Of a stretch of 64,000 nt of DNA, positions 35,966 to 50,966 are shown piece by piece. Under the pieces are notes generated by a model. The model was given only the letters and a program-made list of their open reading frames with translations. It ran no database searches and was not told where the DNA came from. The number at the start of each line of letters is the position of its first letter. The stretch's first letter is position 1. The translations under genes and the position numbers were made by a program. Source of the DNA: Steroidobacter gossypii (GTDB lineage: Bacteria; Pseudomonadota; Gammaproteobacteria; Steroidobacterales; Steroidobacteraceae); the NCBI RefSeq assembly GCF_016801985.1, contig NZ_JAEVLS010000001.1, forward strand, positions 434,001 to 498,000, read 5' to 3'.

Positions 35966-38944
35966 TCAGAAATCGGCCGTCAGACCCACGAAGATGAAGC
36001 GACCCAGCGTGTCGTACACCTGCGGGAACGTGTTGCCGTTACACAGCACCGCCGGGCAGTTGTCCTGGCCCAGCAACGGCGGATCCTTGTCCGTCAGGTT
36101 GTTGATGCCGAGACGACCCGTGACGCTGCTGAACGCACCCAGTTCCTGGAAGGTGTAGGACGCCGACAGATCGAAGTAGCTGCGCGAGCCCAGGCGCGCA
36201 TCCGTCGTGGCGAAGTCGTCGTCGTTCAGATCCGGATCCGAGCTGGTCAGATCCAACGACACTTCGTCGATGTAGCGCCAGGTCAGCGCCACGTCCACGC
36301 CCCACGGGCTCAGCCAGTTGGCGCGCACCTTCTGACGCCATTCCGGAATCGGAACGCCGCAGACCGTGCCGTACAGGCCTTTGCAGTCGTACTTGGTGGC
36401 GAAGCCGGCCAACGGCTCGGTGACGAACTCGTCGGTGTAGGTGCCGACCAGGCTGAAGGCGATGGCGCCGGCGCCACCCGCTTCCAGACGGTAGTTCATC
36501 TCGAGGTCGACGCCCTTGGTGGACAGCGAACCGGTGTTGAGGATCGGATCCTCGACGAAGGCGCTGTCACCCAGCCACAGCGAGCCGTTGCCCTCCGTGC
36601 CCGGCGCCTGGATGCGGTTGATGCGATTGCAGAACTCCGGATCGCCCGAATCCATACACTGGTTGAGGATGAAGTCCTGCCCGATCTGGTCGATCAGCTT
36701 CTCCACCTTGATGTCGAAGTAGTCCAACGTCATGGTGAAGCTCGGCAGGAAGCTCGGCGTGAACACCAGACCGTAGGAATAGGTGTCCGACTCTTCCGGA
36801 TCCAGGTTCGGGTTGCCTCCCACCAGACCGTTGTATTGCGCAGCCGGGTTGGCAACGATGTTGCCGTATTGTTCCGGCGTCACACCCGTCAGAGCGCACT
36901 CCTCGAGCGTGCGGCTCGGGTTTGCACCCGCGCACGGATCGGTGTTGCCGTTCAGCTGAACGCGGGGCTGCAGGAACAGCTCCTGGATGTTCGGCGAACG
37001 CACGGCGCGCTGATAGCTGGCGCGGAAGCGAATGTCTTCCACGGGAGCCCAGTCGAGACCCAGCTTGTAGGTATCCGTATCGAAACCCAGGTTGTAGTCG
37101 GAGAAGCGGTAGCCCGCTTCGGCCGACAGCGTCTGGGCGAACGGCTTGTCCTGCAGGATCGGCAGGCGCAATTCGGTGAAGATTTCCCTCACGTCGAACG
37201 AGCCCGTGGTGTCCAGGGTCGGAGCGCCCTGACCGGCCAGATCGTTGGTCTGATAAGCCGCATCGGCCCTCAGCTCGGAACGCTCGGAGCGATATTCCGC
37301 ACCGATCGCGAAGCCCAGACCGTCGTTCGCCGTCGGCAGCTTGATGCCGTAGTGACCCAGGTCGGCCGCAACCGAGCCGCTCAGAATCTGTTCGGTGGTG
37401 CCGCCCGAGCTGAAACCCGGGATCTGCAGGTACGCCAGCTGCTCCGGCGTCACGCCGCCGAGCTGGAAGATGTTGTAAGGCACGCAGGCCGGATCGTCGT
37501 TCGACAGATCCACGTCGGCGTTGACGCGGCAGACGATGTTACCCTGCGCATCGCGCACGGCGTTCAAAGCCTTGCCGAGTCGCGAACGCGAGAAGTCGTT
37601 CTGATAATTCTCGGACAGCAACGTCTCGCCGTACAGCGCATACACGTCGTAATTCCACGCCGTCGCGAAGTCGCCGCGCACGCCCAGCACGCCGCGGAAC
37701 GAGGTGTGGCGCAGGTCGTCGATACGACCGCCGCCTTCGACGTTACGACGGGCCAGCGGCACGAACACATCGCCAGCGGAGGCGCTGCCACCGCACCATG
37801 CATCCAGCATGCTCTGGTTGAAGTACGGGTTGTCGCAGTTGAACAGCTGGTTGCCGAAGAACGGAGGCTGACCGGGGCCGCCGCCGGCGAACGCGCCGGA
37901 AGCCGCGATCTGCGCAGTCGTGCGGTCGTCCATGAACATGAATTCAGTGTAGACGCTGGCGGCGTCGCTGAAGTCATAGTGCGCGAACAGACCCGCAGTC
38001 TTGCGCTCGTCCGGACGCTGGTAGTAGTTGTCCGGAGCGAAGTTGTACGCGTCACGCGCGGCGACGTAAGGACGCAGGTTGCCGTCCGGACCGAGGATGT
38101 TCGGGCCGAAGTGGGCGGGCGCAGTGGTGCCGGAGCCGGCGCAGGTGAACGGGTCGCCGTCGTAGCCGGAGCCCAGGGCGCAGGAGCTGAAGTCGCGCTG
38201 GTCCTGCTTCAGGGCGTCCAGTTCGCGGTAGCCCAGGTAAACAGTGGCGTTACCACGGCCGTCCGGCGTGTTGATGCCGGCCAGGAAGGTGATTTCCTTG
38301 GAGTTGCCGTCGGTTACGTTGCTGCTGGGCAGACCGAAGTTACGGGCGCGGACCGCGCTCTGCACATTGCTGTCGTTCTCGTGCTGATAGAAACCGTATT
38401 GCGCGTCGACGCGAATACCTTCGAAGTTGTCGTTCATGATGAAGTTGACGACGCCCGCGACGGCGTCGGCGCCGTACACGGCTGACGCGCCACCGCTCAG
38501 CACTTCGACACGCTCGATCAGCGCGCTCGGGATCTGGTTCAAGTCCGGCGAAGCAGCGCCGTTCTGAGTCGGGTCGCCGGGCATCAGGCGGCGGCCGTTG
38601 ATCAGCACCAGGGTGCGCTCGGAGCCGAGGTTACGCAGGTTGACGGTCGCGGTGCCGGTGGCGCCGTTGGACAGGTTGCCGCCGAAGTCGGCGAACGCCT
38701 GCGGCAGGTTGTTGATCAAGTCTTCGACGCGCACCACGCCTTCGATCTTGATCTGCTCAGAGGTCACGGCCGTGACCGGGCTGATGCTGGTGAGGTTGGG
38801 CTGCGGAATACGCGAGCCGGTGACGATCACTTCGGTGATCTGGGCATCTTCCTGGGCCTGTGCGGGCAGCACCATTGCTGCGGCAGAGGCGCCAGACAGC
38901 AGCGCGTAGTTGACTGCGCGCCGTATGGACGTACTAGTGGACAT
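35966..38944 (-). CDS. TonB-dependent outer-membrane receptor
   Basis: A 992-residue protein with a signal peptide (about 30 residues, ending AQA) followed by the short TITEVIVTGSRI-type start of the plug (EDAQITEVIVTGSRIP). The plug (to about 165) includes VNLRNLGSERTLVLINGRR and SGGASAVYGADAVAGVVNFI, and the remainder is a 22-strand barrel ending in an aromatic C-terminus (FIFVGLTADF). It takes up a large or scarce substrate using TonB energy. The type is the GSRI/large-barrel class common in polymer degraders, and its ligand cannot be read. It has a strong AGGAGG ribosome binding site and its own terminator. No TonB-system or FecI/FecR genes are adjacent. Confidence 0.93.
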   Translation of the reverse strand: MSTSTSIRRAVNYALLSGASAAAMVLPAQAQEDAQITEVIVTGSRIPQPNLTSISPVTAVTSEQIKIEGVVRVEDLINNLPQAFADFGGNLSNGATGTATVNLRNLGSERTLVLINGRRLMPGDPTQNGAASPDLNQIPSALIERVEVLSGGASAVYGADAVAGVVNFIMNDNFEGIRVDAQYGFYQHENDSNVQSAVRARNFGLPSSNVTDGNSKEITFLAGINTPDGRGNATVYLGYRELDALKQDQRDFSSCALGSGYDGDPFTCAGSGTTAPAHFGPNILGPDGNLRPYVAARDAYNFAPDNYYQRPDERKTAGLFAHYDFSDAASVYTEFMFMDDRTTAQIAASGAFAGGGPGQPPFFGNQLFNCDNPYFNQSMLDAWCGGSASAGDVFVPLARRNVEGGGRIDDLRHTSFRGVLGVRGDFATAWNYDVYALYGETLLSENYQNDFSRSRLGKALNAVRDAQGNIVCRVNADVDLSNDDPACVPYNIFQLGGVTPEQLAYLQIPGFSSGGTTEQILSGSVAADLGHYGIKLPTANDGLGFAIGAEYRSERSELRADAAYQTNDLAGQGAPTLDTTGSFDVREIFTELRLPILQDKPFAQTLSAEAGYRFSDYNLGFDTDTYKLGLDWAPVEDIRFRASYQRAVRSPNIQELFLQPRVQLNGNTDPCAGANPSRTLEECALTGVTPEQYGNIVANPAAQYNGLVGGNPNLDPEESDTYSYGLVFTPSFLPSFTMTLDYFDIKVEKLIDQIGQDFILNQCMDSGDPEFCNRINRIQAPGTEGNGSLWLGDSAFVEDPILNTGSLSTKGVDLEMNYRLEAGGAGAIAFSLVGTYTDEFVTEPLAGFATKYDCKGLYGTVCGVPIPEWRQKVRANWLSPWGVDVALTWRYIDEVSLDLTSSDPDLNDDDFATTDARLGSRSYFDLSASYTFQELGAFSSVTGRLGINNLTDKDPPLLGQDNCPAVLCNGNTFPQVYDTLGRFIFVGLTADF

Positions 38945-39716
38945 TTAGAATCTCCTCCTGCGAGAGGGGTATGTTGTTGGGTAGAACTGCAACCGCATCG
39001 CCCTCCTTAGCTGGATTCCGGCGAATGCGGCGCTCCCTGTTTTGTCTTGGCCGGGGGTCAAAAACGGACCCTTCATCTCCCTCGACCCAAGCGTGGCATC
39101 GAGCATACAACCGTGTCTGGCGTATTTAAAGCCTGTTGCGTCCGACCACCGGCTGATTACCGGCAAATCCCTGGGGTTGGCGCGCGTAGCGCACATTGCC
39201 GGGCGAGTTTCTTGTATACCGTTGCGAATGAACCACACGGATTGTGGTTGCCGGATCGTGAAAAACTAACGATCAACGCCCCAATCGAGGGCGTCGGCGC
39301 GGGCGCCGGAGGATTGTCTTTCTGAGCTGTCGAGTGGCAGTCGCGTGAGTTCTTATGGGCACTCGCCAAGTTGCGACAGCGTAGTGGCTTTGCTTGCGGA
39401 GTGATACCTGACGAAAGTTAGTGTCGAGCCCTTTCCAAAATGAGTCCGGGGGCCGAATGTGATCGGGCCGGCGACCAATGACTCACTTTGGTGCGCGCCA
39501 AAGCGATGGCTTATCCGGCGCGCACCATGGGGACGCTTCAGTGGGCGATATGGGCTCCAGATTCCGAGACTTAGCTCACATTTGTATACACGCGCTGGTG
39601 GCCGGAGCCCGCTCTCGCGAGCGGACCGGCATTACGGATATCCCGAACACCAGCACCATTTTTCGTGGGCCAACGCTTCCGCTGCTCGCCTCGCTGCTAT
39701 TCGATGCGCCTCGAGC
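38945..39716. other. Long intergenic region upstream of the TonB receptor
   Basis: 772 bases with no supportable gene between the leftward TonB receptor and the 3' end of uvrA. It is less GC-rich than the flanking genes in places and should hold the receptor promoter. Noted elements are two TTGTATAC octamers (about 39211 and 39581) and a perfect 10-base inverted repeat (39490-39526). I could not define promoter boxes or a riboswitch. Confidence 0.6.
39490..39526. repeat. Perfect 10-base inverted repeat downstream of uvrA
   Basis: GGTGCGCGCC (39490-39499) and GGCGCGCACC (39517-39526) are perfectly complementary across 17 bases. It lies 190 bases past the uvrA stop, with no T-run. It could be an operator or a stable RNA hairpin. 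Confidence 0.4.
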
Positions 39717-45512
<5,796 letters not shown>

Positions 45513-45765
45513 GCTCACCAATGGCCGCGAGGCCACGAACGATGTAAGAAAAACGGAAGACCCGGGAGCCGGGCCATGCGCAGATGGATAAGGATTGTAA
45601 GCGCTGGGTCAACCGCCCCCAACCCGCCGCGCATTCAAGCGCCGAAAGCTGTCAACCTGTGTCTACTTTACTCCGGATCGGGGATCCCGCCACGACCCCG
45701 TGGCGAGTCGGAAAAAGGCGTGACTTCTGTCTCTCGCCCGCCCCCCGTGGCGGCGCGGGCCAACG
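45513..45765. repeat. Gap with intergenic repeat element, copy 2
   Basis: 253 bases between the uvrA start and the M48 gene stop, with no gene. AAAGGCGTGACTT at 45714-45726 is identical to 18449-18461, and in both places a C/G-rich hairpin-prone segment containing GGCGGCG follows. The remainder should hold the uvrA promoter. Confidence 0.4.
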
Positions 45766-47682
45766 TTAGTTCGCGTTAACACTGACGAGCGGCGGCAACG
45801 GACAGTGCAGGGTCGCGCAGACGGCGCGAAGCAGCTCGGCTTCGCCCAGCGTAAGTCGCTGATCGTGCGTCACCGTCTTGACCAGCGCCTCGACCAGCTG
45901 CTCCTTGATGATGGGCGCGAGCTGATCCAGTCGGCTGAGCGCCAGGTCCAGCGGCGGCGCCCAATGCTGAACACTCTCGAACGATGGTCGTTGGCGTGGC
46001 AGCAGGTGGTGGACACCCACCTCGTAGGCGCGGCGCGCCGACTCGATGTCCTCATGCCCGTGCTGAGCGAGCACCGAGAACAATACCTGAATGTCCTTCT
46101 GCACGACGTTCAAGGGCAGTTGCCGCGCGCGAGCGCGGGGATTCAGGTCATCGCTCAATTGCACCTGGGCCAACTTGCGCAGCACATAGTTCTGCAACGA
46201 CACGTGCCCTTCCCGCTGCAACATGCCGTTTAACGCGGCTAGCAGCTGCAATCGCTCCTCACGAGTCAGCTGACGCAGCGCTGGAAACGTCCGGTACAGC
46301 GCGGGCATGCGTTGCTCGGGCTCGAGCGTGTCGACCGCACTTTGCAACCGCGTGATGTTTTCGAGTGTTTGCGCTCCGATCTGCTTGGCGATGTAGTGCT
46401 GCTGCCGCCCGCGCACCTCGGTGCTTGAATCGAGCGCCAGCGCCAGCAACAGCGCCCGAGCGGAGTCAGGGTGACGGCCCGCCGCGATGATGGCGTCGGG
46501 CAGGGATTTACGGATATCCCGCGCCACTTGCATATGAATCGTGCCGGGATTGCCGACCAAGCCGGCAACGGCCGCCGCCGCGCCCGGCACATTGATCAAG
46601 GCTTCCAGTTTTTCTGCGGCGCTCGGCTTAGGCTGGGCCTCGGCCTTGGCTCGTTCGGCTGCCAGCAACAGCTCTGCGCGAGCGCGATCGAATTCCTTGG
46701 CGTCGAAGCGCGGATCGATGGCCTTGAGACGATCCTCGAGTGCTGGATGAGTAGCGAACAAACGGCTCATGCCCGGCGCGAACAACATGTGCGCCACTTC
46801 TTCGACTTCAGGATTGGCGATCTTCGAGCCGCCCGAGACCGCACCGATTTTCAGCAGCGCGCCGCGCAGCCCGGTGGGATCGCGCGTGAACTGAACTGCC
46901 GATGCGTCCGCCAGCGATTCGCGACTGCGCGACACCGCCGCTTGGATCAAACGACCGAAGAACAAACCGACGTAACCGATGATCAGCACCGCCAACGCGA
47001 CCAGCATGATGGGAAATGCCTTTTTCTCGCCGCTGTTGGACGTGAGTCGCAGCACCGTGCGGCCGATGAGCGCGATCACCAGCAGTCCGAACAACAATCC
47101 CATGAGGCGAATGTTCAACCGCATGTCGCCGTTGAGGATGTGACTGAACTCGTGCGCGATCACGCCCTGCAGTTCGGCACGGTTCAGTGTGGTGAGCGTG
47201 CCGCGCGTTACGCCGATAGCCGCATTCGCCGGATTGTGACCGGCGGCGAACGCGTTGATGCCCGACTCCTGCTCCAGCAGATACACCTCCGGCATGGGCA
47301 CGCCGGAGGCGATGGACATTTCCTCGACGACATTGAGCAAGCGGCGTTGCTGCGGATCGGTGGTGTCCGGCGAAACACGCACGCCGCCCAGCGAGCGTGC
47401 GACTACACCGCCACCGCCGCCGAGCACGAGCGTCTTGTACAAGCTCGCCAGTCCGATGACACCGACGACGAGCAGCGTGGTGCCCAGCACGGTGCCTGGA
47501 TGAGCGCTCATCCACTCGCCGAGGGTCGGTGAATAGCCGGTCCTGGAGCCTTCCACCGAGGCAAACACGAAGAACACGACTGCGTTCACCGCCGCGACCA
47601 CGGCCAGCACCGCGAGCGCGAACAGCACGACGAGGCGGCGCGACGTACGCCGCGACTGCTCCTGCCGCTCGAAGAAGTTCAT
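45766..47682 (-). CDS. M48 family membrane metallopeptidase (HtpX-like) with long C-terminal extension
   Basis: A 638-residue inner-membrane zinc protease. It has two N-terminal helices (about 17-41 and 65-82), and the HtpX-like catalytic domain with HEFSH (His177, Glu178, His181). Two further membrane segments follow the motif (about 190-250). The family degrades damaged membrane proteins. HtpX is about 290 residues, so the C-terminal part (about 340-638) is extra: all helical, ending in DQRLTLGEAELLRAVC, which resembles a TerB-like helical module. It starts one base after the lemA stop, a common LemA-M48 pairing. Confidence 0.9.
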   Translation of the reverse strand: MNFFERQEQSRRTSRRLVVLFALAVLAVVAAVNAVVFFVFASVEGSRTGYSPTLGEWMSAHPGTVLGTTLLVVGVIGLASLYKTLVLGGGGGVVARSLGGVRVSPDTTDPQQRRLLNVVEEMSIASGVPMPEVYLLEQESGINAFAAGHNPANAAIGVTRGTLTTLNRAELQGVIAHEFSHILNGDMRLNIRLMGLLFGLLVIALIGRTVLRLTSNSGEKKAFPIMLVALAVLIIGYVGLFFGRLIQAAVSRSRESLADASAVQFTRDPTGLRGALLKIGAVSGGSKIANPEVEEVAHMLFAPGMSRLFATHPALEDRLKAIDPRFDAKEFDRARAELLLAAERAKAEAQPKPSAAEKLEALINVPGAAAAVAGLVGNPGTIHMQVARDIRKSLPDAIIAAGRHPDSARALLLALALDSSTEVRGRQQHYIAKQIGAQTLENITRLQSAVDTLEPEQRMPALYRTFPALRQLTREERLQLLAALNGMLQREGHVSLQNYVLRKLAQVQLSDDLNPRARARQLPLNVVQKDIQVLFSVLAQHGHEDIESARRAYEVGVHHLLPRQRPSFESVQHWAPPLDLALSRLDQLAPIIKEQLVEALVKTVTHDQRLTLGEAELLRAVCATLHCPLPPLVSVNAN

Positions 47683-47683
47683 A

Positions 47684-48265
47684 TCAGAACTTCACCACCG
47701 GCACCGCGCGCTTCTCCGGCGACTCGATCTGCAGCAACTGCGCAGGCAGGAAGCCAAACATGCTGGCGACGATGCTGTTCGGGAACATCTCGCGAGTGTT
47801 GTTGTAAGTCATGACGGCGTCGTTGAAGGCCTGCCTGGCGAACGCGACCTTGTTCTCGGTCGACGTCAGCTCTTCCGACAACTGCATCATGTTCTGGTTG
47901 GCCTTCAGATCCGGATACGCCTCGGCCAAAGCAAACAAACGCCCGAGCGCACCGCTCAACGCGTTCTCCGCGCCGGACAGCTGCTGGACGGCATTCGGAT
48001 CGCCCGGATTGGCGGCCGCGTTCTTCAGCCCGGTGACAGCTGCATTACGCGCGGTGATGACCGCTTCAAGCGTTTCACGCTCGTGCTTCATATAACCCTT
48101 CGCGGTTTCCACCAGGTTGGGAATCAAGTCGTGCCGGCGCGTCAGCTGCACGTCGATTTGCGCGAACGCGTTTTTGTATGCGTTGCGGCCGCCGACCAGC
48201 CGGTTGTAGATGGAAACGAAAAAAAGCGCGACCAGGACGACGACAATAAGAACGATCCAGCCCAT
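47684..48265 (-). CDS. lemA: LemA family protein
   Basis: A 193-residue protein with one N-terminal membrane helix (about 3-20) and a helical LemA domain: YNRLVGGRNAYKNAFAQIDV, LTRRHDLIPNLVETAKGY and FNDAVMTYNNTREMFPN. Topology is N-out with the helix bundle probably in the periplasm. Function is poorly known, but LemA genes commonly sit next to M48/HtpX peptidases. The ATG at 48263-48265 has a strong GGAGGGG site five bases upstream. It is followed after one base by the M48 gene. Confidence 0.93.
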   Translation of the reverse strand: MGWIVLIVVVLVALFFVSIYNRLVGGRNAYKNAFAQIDVQLTRRHDLIPNLVETAKGYMKHERETLEAVITARNAAVTGLKNAAANPGDPNAVQQLSGAENALSGALGRLFALAEAYPDLKANQNMMQLSEELTSTENKVAFARQAFNDAVMTYNNTREMFPNSIVASMFGFLPAQLLQIESPEKRAVPVVKF

Positions 48266-48390
48266 CTGATCCCCTCCACGGCGAATATCGCCTTCTGCAG
48301 CATAACCAAAGACGCGCGTGCCGCCCGCGGCCACCGGCCAACGGCCTGCGCCCACCGGTCAACGTCGCTCGCCGACGGCGGGCGAGCGAC

Positions 48391-49668
48391 TCAGTTCACA
48401 GTTTCCGCGCCGCCCGCGGCGATGGCGTCATTCAACCAGGTTTTTACGGCGCCGGATGCGATCTGCCCTTTTAGCCAGGTATCGACGTAGTTGCCGAGCG
48501 CTACGTCACGAGGCATCAGCACGGCTTTTTCGCTCTGAGTAAACGTGGTCTCGGTGGCGCGGCACAGGCGCTTGTCGTGGCGCGCCTGCAAGTCGACTTC
48601 GACATCGTCGGTGACCATCACATCGGCTCGGCCGGCGGCGATCTCGGCGAAGATGGTGCGATTGTCGGGATGCACGGTGACCTGGGCATGGATCAGGCGG
48701 TCCCGCACGAACTGTTGATTGGTGCCACCGGGATTGACGACCACGCGTACGTCGGGCCGATCGATTTCCGCCACCGTGTCGAATCGCGACTCGGTGCCGC
48801 AGCGGACGATGGGCGTCTTACCGCCTCGATGATAGGGAACAGAAAACGTGGCGAGCCTGGCGCGTTCCGGAGTGATGCTGATGCCTCCTAGCGCCACGTC
48901 GAAGCGACCGGCCTGGTAGTCGCTCATCAGCCCGCGCCAGCTGGTACTCACAAGCTGGGGCTGCGCATCCAGCGAGCTTGCGAGCGCCTCGGCCATCTCT
49001 ACATCGGCGCCCGTCAATTCGCCGTTGCGTTCCAGGGTGAACGGGGCGTAGTCGCCGGTCATGCCGACGCGCAACACCTTGCTCGCCTTGATGCGCTCGA
49101 GCGGCGGCATGCTCGAGGTCCGCAGTTTCGACAACGATTGCACGAGGGCTTGCCTGTCGTCCTCTTGCAGCCCGGGCATGTCGACCTTGGCGGCGTACTT
49201 GCCGTATCGCTCGACGAAGTCGTCCGTGGCGAGTTCCGGCAAAGCGAGATAGATGGCGTGCAACAACTGTTCGCCCAGGCGGTCGAGCTGCGGCCTGAGC
49301 TCTGATTTCAGGTCACGCACGGGCTCATTGCTACGGCCCTGCTGTTTCCAATTCGAGATGACGTGCTCCTGGACGTCGCGCGCCATCCGGATCTGCAATA
49401 CAAACAACTCACGCGCCGACGCGCCATCGATGCCCAGTCTCTGCGCTTGAGCCATCGTGGCCTCCAGCACTTGCTGTTCGCGCGGCACATCGGTGACAGG
49501 GACGTTGTTCGCGTGCTTCCACGCCGCCACGGCCGGCATGAGTTGCAGTCGCTGCTGCATGAGGTCGAACACTTCGGCCACCTCGGCCGGTCCACTGAAA
49601 CTCGCCGACCGGGCGACGTTTGCCATCAGCACGAGCGCCAGCGCGATGCAAAGACGGTGCAATGTCAT
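48391..49668 (-). CDS. Exported chorismate mutase (AroQ gamma) fused to cyclohexadienyl dehydratase (PheC)
   Basis: A 425-residue fusion from the ATG at 49666-49668, with a signal peptide cleaved near residue 21 (ARSA). Residues of about 30-150 match periplasmic AroQ chorismate mutase. Arg40, Lys51 and Arg63 have the same spacing as the catalytic Arg49, Lys60 and Arg72 of the secreted M. tuberculosis enzyme, and Gln100 fits the Pseudomonas form. Residues of about 190-415 match Phe[40 protein letters not shown] (311-317), VHPDNRTIF (332-340) and [10 protein letters not shown]. Together they would turn chorismate into phenylpyruvate, or arogenate into phenylalanine, in the periplasm. PheC belongs to the solute-binding-protein fold, so a transport-type receptor is the alternative. 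It lies upstream of lemA. Confidence 0.85.
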   Translation of the reverse strand: MTLHRLCIALALVLMANVARSASFSGPAEVAEVFDLMQQRLQLMPAVAAWKHANNVPVTDVPREQQVLEATMAQAQRLGIDGASARELFVLQIRMARDVQEHVISNWKQQGRSNEPVRDLKSELRPQLDRLGEQLLHAIYLALPELATDDFVERYGKYAAKVDMPGLQEDDRQALVQSLSKLRTSSMPPLERIKASKVLRVGMTGDYAPFTLERNGELTGADVEMAEALASSLDAQPQLVSTSWRGLMSDYQAGRFDVALGGISITPERARLATFSVPYHRGGKTPIVRCGTESRFDTVAEIDRPDVRVVVNPGGTNQQFVRDRLIHAQVTVHPDNRTIFAEIAAGRADVMVTDDVEVDLQARHDKRLCRATETTFTQSEKAVLMPRDVALGNYVDTWLKGQIASGAVKTWLNDAIAAGGAETVN

Positions 49669-49831
49669 GCCTCCACCGAAAGACTCGGCAATGTAGCACT
49701 TCATACCGCGCGCTATGAACGCGTAACGAACCCCGCCCAGCAGCCGCCAACGACCGTGCATCGAAGCTGACTGATCGGGCGGCGAACGGAATGCGAAGGC
49801 CCGCCCAGGGCGGAGCGAACTACAAGCGCGA

Positions 49832-49856
49832 AAAAGCCCGCCGATGGCGGGCTTTT
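49832..49856. terminator. Intrinsic terminator for the 81-residue gene
   Basis: AAAAGCCCGCC and GGCGGGCTTTT form a perfect 11-base stem with a 3-base loop. Leftward it is followed by T-rich sequence, giving a strong terminator 54 bases past the stop of the small leftward gene. It can also work rightward. Confidence 0.9.
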
Positions 49857-49910
49857 GCAGCGACATCGTTCGCTCAGCGGCGGCAGCCGCTCGAGCGACG
49901 GCCTCAGCTC

Positions 49911-50156
49911 TCAGCGGCGAGGGCCGAACAAATCGAACAGGCGGCTCAGCAACGTCGGCTCGAATACGGCGACATCGACGCTAGCAGGCGCGACCGGCAC
50001 GTCGGCGAGATTCACGCGGATCTCGTCTTCACCGCGTGGCTTGGAGAAGTCGAACGTTTGCCTGACCGGACACTCGGGTTGCGCGGCGGGAGCGCGGGAT
50101 GTCGCCGGCGCGGAGCTGCGACGAACCTGGGGTTGGGCGGGACTGGCAGCGCTCAT
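49911..50156 (-). CDS. Small hypothetical protein (81 residues)
   Basis: A short gene supported by an excellent ribosome binding site (GGAGG, five bases before the ATG at 50154-50156) and a perfect terminator 54 bases past its stop. The N-terminal 35 residues are Ala/Pro/Ser/Gln-rich. The rest is more ordered: [22 protein letters not shown] and a C-terminal [17 protein letters not shown] that could be an amphipathic helix. There is no signal peptide. I do not recognise the family. A possible CRP-type site lies 67 bases upstream of its start codon. Confidence 0.65.
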   Translation of the reverse strand: MSAASPAQPQVRRSSAPATSRAPAAQPECPVRQTFDFSKPRGEDEIRVNLADVPVAPASVDVAVFEPTLLSRLFDLFGPRR

Positions 50157-50486
50157 CGAATCCTCCATACAACGACGCATCAAGAAACCGTCCGCAGACT
50201 AGAGCAAGCCAAAGCGACGCCCTGTGAGCCAAATCACGTTCGCATCGGTGAATGGCTGGCTCACGACAAATGCGCCGACCTCGACTGCTCACCAATGGAG
50301 CAACGCGGCTTTATGTCGAGCGCCTGTCGCCGACCGCAGACGGCAAACCATCTTGCACGCAGCCGAGAAATAAAGAACGTTCTCACCCGTGCAGAGAAGG
50401 ACGAATCGCACAGGCGACTCGGTCCGTTTCACCGCCAGACCCTCCGCATCCGATTCTTCTGCAAACCCGAATCGAAGGAAAAGCGC
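50157..50486. other. Divergent intergenic region
   Basis: 330 bases between the start of the small leftward gene and the rightward lipoprotein gene. No gene is supported. It contains a CRP/FNR-like palindrome at 50223-50238 and should carry both promoters. Confidence 0.55.
50223..50238. promoter_or_regulatory. CRP/Vfr-like binding site
   Basis: TGTGAGCCAAATCACG matches the CRP consensus TGTGA-N6-TCACA at nine of ten core positions. It lies 67 bases upstream of the 81-residue gene start, a plausible activator position, and 249 bases upstream of the lipoprotein gene. Chance occurrence is possible. Confidence 0.4.
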
Positions 50487-50966
50487 TTGTCTCGCCTTCA
50501 GCAAATCGCAATCGTCGCCGCCTCGCTGCTCGCAGCCGCCTGTTCGAAACAAAAACCGGCCACGACTCCCAGCATTCCGCTGGTGGAGCAACGCGCCGCC
50601 GACCCAGCCCCGACAGCAACCACAGATGAGTTGCGCAGCTCCTTCGCGCCGCGCGGGATCGCGGCAAGCTATCGCGCGACATTCAGTGAAGGGCAGATTC
50701 AAAGCCTGGAGGAAACCCGCGAGAGCACCTCGCAAACAGGCACCTACGAATTCCGTGGCGCGCGACTCACGAGATATCGAGGCGCGGCGCTCAATTCGAA
50801 CGAGGACATCGAGTTGGAATTCGACTTGCAAGGAAAAGTGCTCACCGCCCGCGCCGGCAACAGGGAAGTGAGCGCCGAGGAAATCAGTGCGATTCGCGAC
50901 CGCGCCCAATCGCTGCGAAGTCACGCCGTAGCCCAGCACGGCGTGCGAGGGCACGAAGCGAACTAA
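50487..50966 (+). CDS. Hypothetical lipoprotein
   Basis: A 159-residue protein from a TTG start at 50487, chosen for the AAGGA site seven bases upstream and the immediate lipoprotein signal (lipobox LAAAC, Cys19). The mature part has a Thr/Ala/Pro-rich linker, then a compact region with SYRATFSEGQIQSLEETRES, YEFRGARLTRYRGA and IELEFDLQGKVLTARAGNREV, which resembles a small beta-sheet domain. I cannot name the family. It converges on the sensor kinase gene with a 4-base overlap of stops. Confidence 0.7.
   Translation: MSRLQQIAIVAASLLAAACSKQKPATTPSIPLVEQRAADPAPTATTDELRSSFAPRGIAASYRATFSEGQIQSLEETRESTSQTGTYEFRGARLTRYRGAALNSNEDIELEFDLQGKVLTARAGNREVSAEEISAIRDRAQSLRSHAVAQHGVRGHEAN

Noticed and set aside
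35522-38485. 987-codon open frame on the plus strand across the TonB receptor gene
   Set aside because: It is the antisense of a well-supported receptor gene; composition is Arg/Val/His-rich with no domain, start signal or export signal.
49669-49866. Upstream in-frame start for the AroQ-PheC fusion
   Set aside because: The added residues would sit before the signal peptide and run into a terminator hairpin; the ATG at 49668 gives an immediate signal peptide.
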